Positions 6,291 to 10,170 of a stretch of 10,170 nucleotides of DNA are shown here, piece by piece (positions within the stretch are counted from its first letter, which is position 1; each line of letters begins with the position of its first letter). Under the pieces are notes generated by a model. The model did not search any database. It saw nothing but the letters and a program-made list of their open reading frames with translations, and had not been told where the DNA came from. Source of the stretch: Nitrospirales bacterium (lineage in GTDB: Bacteria > Nitrospirota > Nitrospiria > Nitrospirales > UBA8639); contig JACDDF010000040.1 in NCBI GenBank assembly GCA_013817135.1, forward strand, positions 1-10,170, given 5' to 3'. The position numbers and the translations under genes are program-made.

Positions 6291-6965
6291 ATGGCAGCAA
6301 TTGAAGACCGTCCCTTGCAGCCTCCTCTCAACGAGGTTGAAGAGGACCGGGCCCTTCTTCTCCACACCCATCAGAATTGGAGACGCTCCCAGCAGGCTGG
6401 AATCAGAAAAAAAAGACAATCTGAAGACGAACAGTCTACCCACACTGCTCCACCAAGTTCTCAAGATTTTTTTCAGATTGACCTTCGCGAGGCCGACTTC
6501 CGCCACCAGGATCTTCGGAATGCCAATTTCCAAGAAGCCTACCTCCCTGGAGCAAATTTTGAGGGGGCGAACCTGCGTGGCGCAAATTTTCAAGGCGCGA
6601 ATCTGCGAAGTGTCCGTTTCAGAGGTGCCCAGTTAGCCTGGGCGAATTTTTCACAAGCTGATCTTATATGGGCGGATTTCCAACATGCGAACCTTCAAGG
6701 AACCGATTTCCAGCATGCGACGCTTCGCGGCGCCACATTCGTTCGTGCTCAAATTCGGGAGGGAAACTTTTCTTGCTCGGACTGCGCTTGGGCCGATTTT
6801 CAAGACACAGACCTGTATGAGAGCGATTTCCAACAGGCCAATCTCAATGGAACGACCTTCCTCAATGCCCAGACAGCGGGTGCTAATTTCAAAAGTAGTC
6901 TTGGTCACCACGAATCTTCAACGACTGAATCTTCCCCACCACCCGATGATCCGCTTTTTCCTTAA
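6291..6965 (+). CDS. pentapeptide-repeat protein, 29 uninterrupted pentads
   Basis: 224 residues; ATG at 6291 with AAGG 9 nt upstream. Residues 1-55 are a polar, charged N-terminal region with a basic stretch (IRKKRQ, 38-43). Residues 56-200 are 29 consecutive pentapeptides of the A(D/N)(L/F)xx type with no gaps. The centre residue falls exactly on every fifth position (60, 65, 70 ... 200), and it alternates Phe, Leu, Phe, Leu; only 155 (Ile), 165 (Cys) and 195 (Thr) break the rule. Such repeats fold as a right-handed quadrilateral beta-helix, here about seven coils. The tail is Ser/Pro-rich. There is no signal peptide or membrane helix, so a cytosolic location is likely. Some pentapeptide proteins mimic DNA and protect gyrase, but no feature here demonstrates this. 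It is convergent with the sigma factor gene. Confidence 0.93.
   Translation: MAAIEDRPLQPPLNEVEEDRALLLHTHQNWRRSQQAGIRKKRQSEDEQSTHTAPPSSQDFFQIDLREADFRHQDLRNANFQEAYLPGANFEGANLRGANFQGANLRSVRFRGAQLAWANFSQADLIWADFQHANLQGTDFQHATLRGATFVRAQIREGNFSCSDCAWADFQDTDLYESDFQQANLNGTTFLNAQTAGANFKSSLGHHESSTTESSPPPDDPLFP
6549..6608 (+). repeat. 30-bp tandem repeat inside the pentapeptide gene
   Basis: Two adjacent 30-bp units (6549-6578 and 6579-6608) differ at a handful of bases and encode GANFEGANLR then GANFQGANLR. They show that the repeat unit at DNA level is ten codons (a Phe pentad plus a Leu pentad) rather than one pentad. Weaker copies of the same unit continue on both sides. Confidence 0.8.
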
Positions 6966-7015
6966 TGGCCTTTCCTAGATTGTTCCATTCTGAAATCAGT
7001 CACCTTTTTGGTTCC

Positions 7016-7049
7016 AGATAGCACGTTCACTAAAAGTATCAGGCTATCT
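7016..7049. repeat. inverted repeat between the convergent pentapeptide and sigma genes
   Basis: AGATAGC (7016-7022) and GCTATCT (7043-7049) form a 7-bp inverted repeat with a 20-nt loop, straddling the sigma stop codon (7044-7046). It is AT-rich and has no T tract on either side, so it is a weak terminator candidate at best. No better terminator is visible in the 78-bp gap between the two stops. Confidence 0.25.
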
Positions 7050-8666
7050 TAGGGCTGGACCGGATGGTTGAAAAAAATTACGCAAGACCACATTTCGTTG
7101 GGGTTCACGCAATTTGGCCAACGCCCGTTCCTCAATTTGTCGAATCCGCTCTCGGGTCACAGAGAATTCAAGGCCGATCTCTTCAAGAGTGGCATCCTCA
7201 AGCTCTCCAATTCCAAAGCGTCGCCGAATAATATGTGCCTCCCGAGGGGTTAAAGTCCTTAATAAGCAAGTCACTTTTTCCTGGAGATCCACCCGTTCAG
7301 CCGAATAACATGGAGAAACGGCTGCATGATCTTGTAAGAGATCCGAGAGAGGCGACCCGTCTTCATCGCCCATGGGAGTCTCCAGCGACAGAGTCCCTTT
7401 TGTCGCTTCCAACATCGTGGACAGTTTATCCAGAGGAATATCCACCGCGCTGCTGAGCTCCTCTAATTTCGGTTCACGCCCCAATTGCACCGCTAAACGT
7501 TCCAGCGTTCGTCGCACTCGAGTCAGCACATCACACACGTGCACCGGAATCCGCACGGTCCTTGATTGATCGGCCAATGCCCGGGTTACCGCCTGTCGAA
7601 TCCACCAGGTCGCATAGGTGCTGAACTTATAGCCTCGTTGATACTCAAAACGATCCACCGCACGCATCAAGCCGATATTGCCTTCCTGTATGAGGTCCAG
7701 CAAATCGAGGCCTCTATTCACATATCGTTTGGCAACACTAACAACCAAGCGTAAGTTTGCCTCTAACATCGCCTCCTTGGCGAAATGCAGACGGATCTTG
7801 GCTTGGTCCAATTGCCGAACCCGTGCGAGAAACTCGGAAAAGCACATGCGCAAAACTTCTTGCTCCAAATATACGAGGTGTTCCCCCGCTTCCAGGGCCA
7901 AGCGATGGGAACTTGAGGTTGCCTCAACGGCAGTGTTTCTGGCGGAGAGAGATTCCCGGCTCATACCCTGTGTTCGCTCACCACTATTAAAAATATCTTG
8001 AGAGGATATTCCTAATCGTTTCAACACCTCCGTAAGTTGGCGTTCCGTTGCGCGTATGCGGCTTTCCACCTGTTTCGTAAACGCAGGATGCCAATTCACT
8101 TCTTCAAGACTTTGCCACAATTTTTTTCTTGCTTGCACAGAGGTCGAAGCGACATGCTTGACTGTGGGGTCATTGTCCTTCGTCATCATGAATTCAACGC
8201 AGGCACAAAGGTGACTCAGTTGCTGAATCACCCGTTGACGAAATTCTTCATTTTCTTGCTGCTCAGCTTGGATGTCTGGAATGTCAGGTTCTTCCTCCCC
8301 TTCGGCCTCTACATACTCCTCTTTCTCCTTTTGAACAATATGTTTGGCCACGATTTCGCCATTCATCAACCGCAGGCGTTGTCCTTGAAGATAGTCCAAC
8401 GTCATAGGTAGGGAGTATAGAATCTCCAGCATACTTCGCCGGGCTTCCTCAATTTTCTTACACAGACGAACTTCACCATCACGGTCTAGTAATGACACTT
8501 GCCCTATTTCCCTTAGGTAGAGAGGAAGTTGCTTGTCACTCATTCCTGACGACCTGTCCACTTCAGGGGAGCCACCGCCGGACAAGACAGGATGACGGTC
8601 CTGCTTTTTCACCCGTTTAATAGAACCATTCCAGGAAGGCTTCTGTTCCGATACCGATGGGCTCAT
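7044..8666 (-). CDS. RpoD/SigA-like sigma-70 factor lacking region 1.1
   Basis: Directs RNA polymerase to promoters. 540 residues; ATG at 8666 with AAGGGAG 8 nt upstream. Region 1.2 spans about 43-76 ([14 protein letters not shown]). A long non-conserved region covers about 77-299, with a very acidic stretch at 114-141. Region 2 spans about 301-375, almost identical to E. coli Rpo[55 protein letters not shown], and RTVRIPVHV. The -10 reading W354, W355, Q358 and T361 are kept. Region 3 is about 376-455. Region 4 is about 466-530 with the [18 protein letters not shown] helix that reads -35. Region 1.1 is absent; the first 42 residues are short and basic. The usual dnaG-rpoD neighbourhood is not here, so it may be a second RpoD-type factor rather than the housekeeping one; I leave the symbol blank. 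It should recognise ordinary TTGACA/TATAAT promoters. Confidence 0.95.
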   Translation of the reverse strand: MSPSVSEQKPSWNGSIKRVKKQDRHPVLSGGGSPEVDRSSGMSDKQLPLYLREIGQVSLLDRDGEVRLCKKIEEARRSMLEILYSLPMTLDYLQGQRLRLMNGEIVAKHIVQKEKEEYVEAEGEEEPDIPDIQAEQQENEEFRQRVIQQLSHLCACVEFMMTKDNDPTVKHVASTSVQARKKLWQSLEEVNWHPAFTKQVESRIRATERQLTEVLKRLGISSQDIFNSGERTQGMSRESLSARNTAVEATSSSHRLALEAGEHLVYLEQEVLRMCFSEFLARVRQLDQAKIRLHFAKEAMLEANLRLVVSVAKRYVNRGLDLLDLIQEGNIGLMRAVDRFEYQRGYKFSTYATWWIRQAVTRALADQSRTVRIPVHVCDVLTRVRRTLERLAVQLGREPKLEELSSAVDIPLDKLSTMLEATKGTLSLETPMGDEDGSPLSDLLQDHAAVSPCYSAERVDLQEKVTCLLRTLTPREAHIIRRRFGIGELEDATLEEIGLEFSVTRERIRQIEERALAKLREPQRNVVLRNFFQPSGPALR

Positions 8667-8695
8667 AGCTCGTCTCCCTTCTATTGAACGTTCTC

Positions 8696-8734
8696 AGGTC
8701 ATCTGACCTTCTGGTTAGGAGGCATTGATGCCCC
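8696..8734 (-). promoter_or_regulatory. two adjacent palindromes/hairpins in the sigma leader
   Basis: AGGTCA-TC-TGACCT (8696-8709) is a perfect palindrome with a 2-bp centre. Just beyond it, GAGGCA (8719-8724) and TGCCCC (8729-8734) form a 6-bp stem with a TTGA loop (one wobble pair in RNA). They lie 30-68 bp upstream of the sigma ATG, between the candidate promoter and the ribosome site. They could be protein-binding operators or small RNA hairpins in the leader. No start codon or T tract suggests a peptide-based attenuator. Confidence 0.45.
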
Positions 8735-8811
8735 GTGAACCTCATTGGTCACTTGCTACTAATCAGCAAAGGGAGTGCCACTTAAAAAGTTTTCTCACAT
8801 GAAGCACATTC

Positions 8812-8839
8812 ATTATCGTTAATGCTAACTCCTCTCCAA
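8812..8839 (-). promoter_or_regulatory. candidate sigma-70 promoter for the sigma factor gene
   Basis: On the minus strand TTGGAG (8834-8839) and GATAAT (8812-8817) are separated by 16 bp. The -10 is a 5/6 match and the -35 a 3/6 match. The leader would be about 140 nt and would contain both palindromes at 8696-8734. Confidence 0.35.
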
Positions 8840-9244
8840 TACTGAGGATGATCTTCCCTCTAAGGAGAAAAGCCGCATTGAAAACGTCGAGGCGGTTTAC
8901 GACCTCTGAGGACCATCATGACAAAGAATGGCCAGTATCTAAGGTTTTTCAAGATTTTTCCTGTAATGTTTTGTCAAGAAAGCTGACAAAACTTTCAGCA
9001 GTCTTTTCCATGCCTTTACCAAAACAAACGAGAAAGGCCTGGATCCTGTCACAAGTCACAGGTCTTCCGAGAAGTGGGGACGAGGAAAGAGATTCTTGGC
9101 TTGGGTACGGGATTTTGTTACAGTTCGCCCGGTTTATCTCTGAAATAATTGAAGTTATTCTGCATTACTGGTTCACTTTAGAGTTCTAACCACTGGATGA
9201 AGTGGACTGGCTACACCTACATTCTTAAAGGAGAAGCCTTTGGC
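8840..9244. other. long intergenic region, no convincing gene
   Basis: Between the divergent sigma and mlaA genes. One plus-strand frame is open at 8848-9189, but its ATG has no properly spaced ribosome site, the predicted protein has no coherent domain, and AT-rich stretches interrupt it. I do not call it. The region holds the inverted repeat at 8968-8992 and should contain the mlaA promoter, which I cannot place with confidence. Several GTCACA/TGACAA-like words occur (around 8919, 8984 and 9050), possibly regulator half-sites. Confidence 0.4.
8968..8992. repeat. perfect 9-bp inverted repeat with 7-bp spacer
   Basis: GTTTTGTCA (8968-8976) and TGACAAAAC (8984-8992) are exact reverse complements separated by AGAAAGC. 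The arms are AT-rich and no T tract follows on either strand, so a dimeric regulator operator is more likely than a terminator. It is about 300 bp from the sigma start and about 270 bp from the mlaA start. Confidence 0.55.
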
Positions 9245-9259
9245 ATGAGAGGAGAAACG

Positions 9260-10123
9260 ATGCGATTGTCCATCTGGGTGATACTATGCCTCACCGTAGG
9301 ACTTGGTGGATGTGCGGGAAATGCCAAATCCACCAAGACCCAGGGTGGCATGGAATCAGAGCCGGCCATTCAAACGGCTGAATTTGAGGACGGACTCGAC
9401 TCGGAGAGCGAAGAAAAAGAAACTGAATTTTTTGATCCATTTGATGAATCCGATCATGCCCAGGTCAAGGACTATGACCCCTTGGAACCTGTCAATTCCG
9501 CCGTCTTTGAATTTAATTACCGGCTGGACAAATATGTGGTGAAGCCGGCTGCCAAGGTTTATAATTTCTTTATCCCTCCCGACGTTCAGCAAAGCTTCTC
9601 CAACGTGTTTCAAAATATTCGATTTGTGCCGAGACTTTTCAACAACCTTTTCCAGGCGAAGTTTCAGGGAGCCGGCATTGAGCTGAGCCGGTTCCTCATC
9701 AATTCTACCCTTGGGGTGGGAGGGTTGTTTGATCCTGCGAAAATCATGTTTGAGTTAGAAACTCCCCAAGAGGACATGGGGCAGACCTTGGGATCCTATG
9801 GCGTGGGGCCTGGTCCCTTCCTCATGATTCCATTCCTGGGACCCTTCACATTACGAGATGGGATTGGAGTTATCGGCGATTCCTTCCTTGACCCTTTTAA
9901 TTGGCTGGTCCTTCCCTTTATTGAAATCGCTGACGCTCCCAGGTTGGTCCAACACGATTGGACCGTCACCTTTGCACGGCTTGGAATGGTCGCCGGTGAA
10001 ACCGTGAATCTCCGGGCAATCACACTTGAAAAATTTCAAGGCGTTGAGGAAGGCACGCTCGATTTGTATGGAGCCGTCCGGAATGCATATCTCCAGCAAC
10101 GAAGGAAGGCCATTCAGGAATAG
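9260..10123 (+). CDS. mlaA: MlaA-family outer-membrane lipoprotein (VacJ)
   Basis: MlaA sits in the inner leaflet of the outer membrane and removes mislocalised phospholipid from the outer leaflet, passing it to the periplasmic carrier MlaC. 287 residues from the ATG at 9260, with GAGAGGAG (9247-9254) 5 nt upstream; in-frame ATGs at 9197 and 9245 would spoil the signal peptide. The N-terminus is a lipoprotein signal peptide with lipobox LGGC and lipidated Cys18; the next residue is Ala, compatible with export to the outer membrane. Residues about 30-71 are a Glu/Asp-rich linker, longer than in E. coli MlaA (251 residues in total). The family core starts at DPLEPVNSAVFEFNYRLDKY (73-92) and includes ETPQEDMGQTLGSYGVGPGP (167-186), the MIPFLGPFTLRDGIG block (189-203) and a DPFNW segment. 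An AGGAG-like sequence at the window edge (10166-10170) may serve a following gene. Confidence 0.95.
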   Translation: MRLSIWVILCLTVGLGGCAGNAKSTKTQGGMESEPAIQTAEFEDGLDSESEEKETEFFDPFDESDHAQVKDYDPLEPVNSAVFEFNYRLDKYVVKPAAKVYNFFIPPDVQQSFSNVFQNIRFVPRLFNNLFQAKFQGAGIELSRFLINSTLGVGGLFDPAKIMFELETPQEDMGQTLGSYGVGPGPFLMIPFLGPFTLRDGIGVIGDSFLDPFNWLVLPFIEIADAPRLVQHDWTVTFARLGMVAGETVNLRAITLEKFQGVEEGTLDLYGAVRNAYLQQRRKAIQE

Positions 10124-10170
10124 TCCTCTAGCCCCTCACCTTGGTCACCGCCCCAGCAACAACTCAGGAG

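Noticed and set aside
8848..9189. Plus-strand open frame of 113 codons in the sigma-mlaA spacer
   Set aside because: The purine stretch abuts the ATG without spacing, the sequence has no coherent domain or composition, and the frame lies in AT-variable regulatory-looking DNA. Conservation at protein level would be needed to revive it.

Overview
The window looks like a chromosomal stretch from a Nitrospirota (Nitrospira-like) bacterium, judged from memory of the protein families. These include a PCP-reductase-domain protein next to an Mrp-type ATPase, a short GpmA, an RpoD-like sigma factor without region 1.1, an MlaA lipoprotein and several small lineage-type orphans. Base composition is roughly balanced. 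There is no tRNA, rRNA, CRISPR array, insertion sequence or phage gene, so this reads as a housekeeping and regulatory neighbourhood rather than a mobile island.

Left part (206-3595, all minus strand). In transcription order the genes are gpmA (glycolysis/gluconeogenesis), a four-helix membrane protein, a 97-residue orphan, an Mrp/NBP35-type ATPase and a zinc-ribbon protein ending in two PCP_red domains. A strong intrinsic terminator at 143-178 closes the run. The Mrp and PCP_red genes are only 49 bp apart and probably co-transcribed. Together they may form an Fe-S or redox module.

Middle (3724-6087). A plus-strand orphan of about 284 residues meets a minus-strand zinc-ribbon/DUF2628 membrane protein tail to tail. 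The two stop codons share one TTAA tetranucleotide. Upstream of the DUF2628 gene, on the same strand, lie a small zinc-ribbon protein and a single-helix anchored protein. The DUF2628 gene has a promoter-like element placed so that its mRNA could be leaderless.

Right part (6291-10123). A plus-strand pentapeptide-repeat protein has 29 uninterrupted pentads with almost strict Phe/Leu alternation. It is convergent with a 540-residue sigma-70 factor on the minus strand. A long intergenic region of about 590 bp follows, with a candidate promoter, two small hairpins or palindromes in the sigma leader and a perfect 9-bp inverted repeat. Then comes a plus-strand MlaA lipoprotein of the outer-membrane phospholipid transport (Mla) system. 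The last bases carry an AGGAG-like sequence that may be the ribosome site of a following gene outside the window.

No complete new multi-gene system can be demonstrated from sequence alone. The best leads are the Mrp/PCP_red pair, the unusual sigma architecture with its structured leader, and the Phe/Leu-alternating pentapeptide protein.
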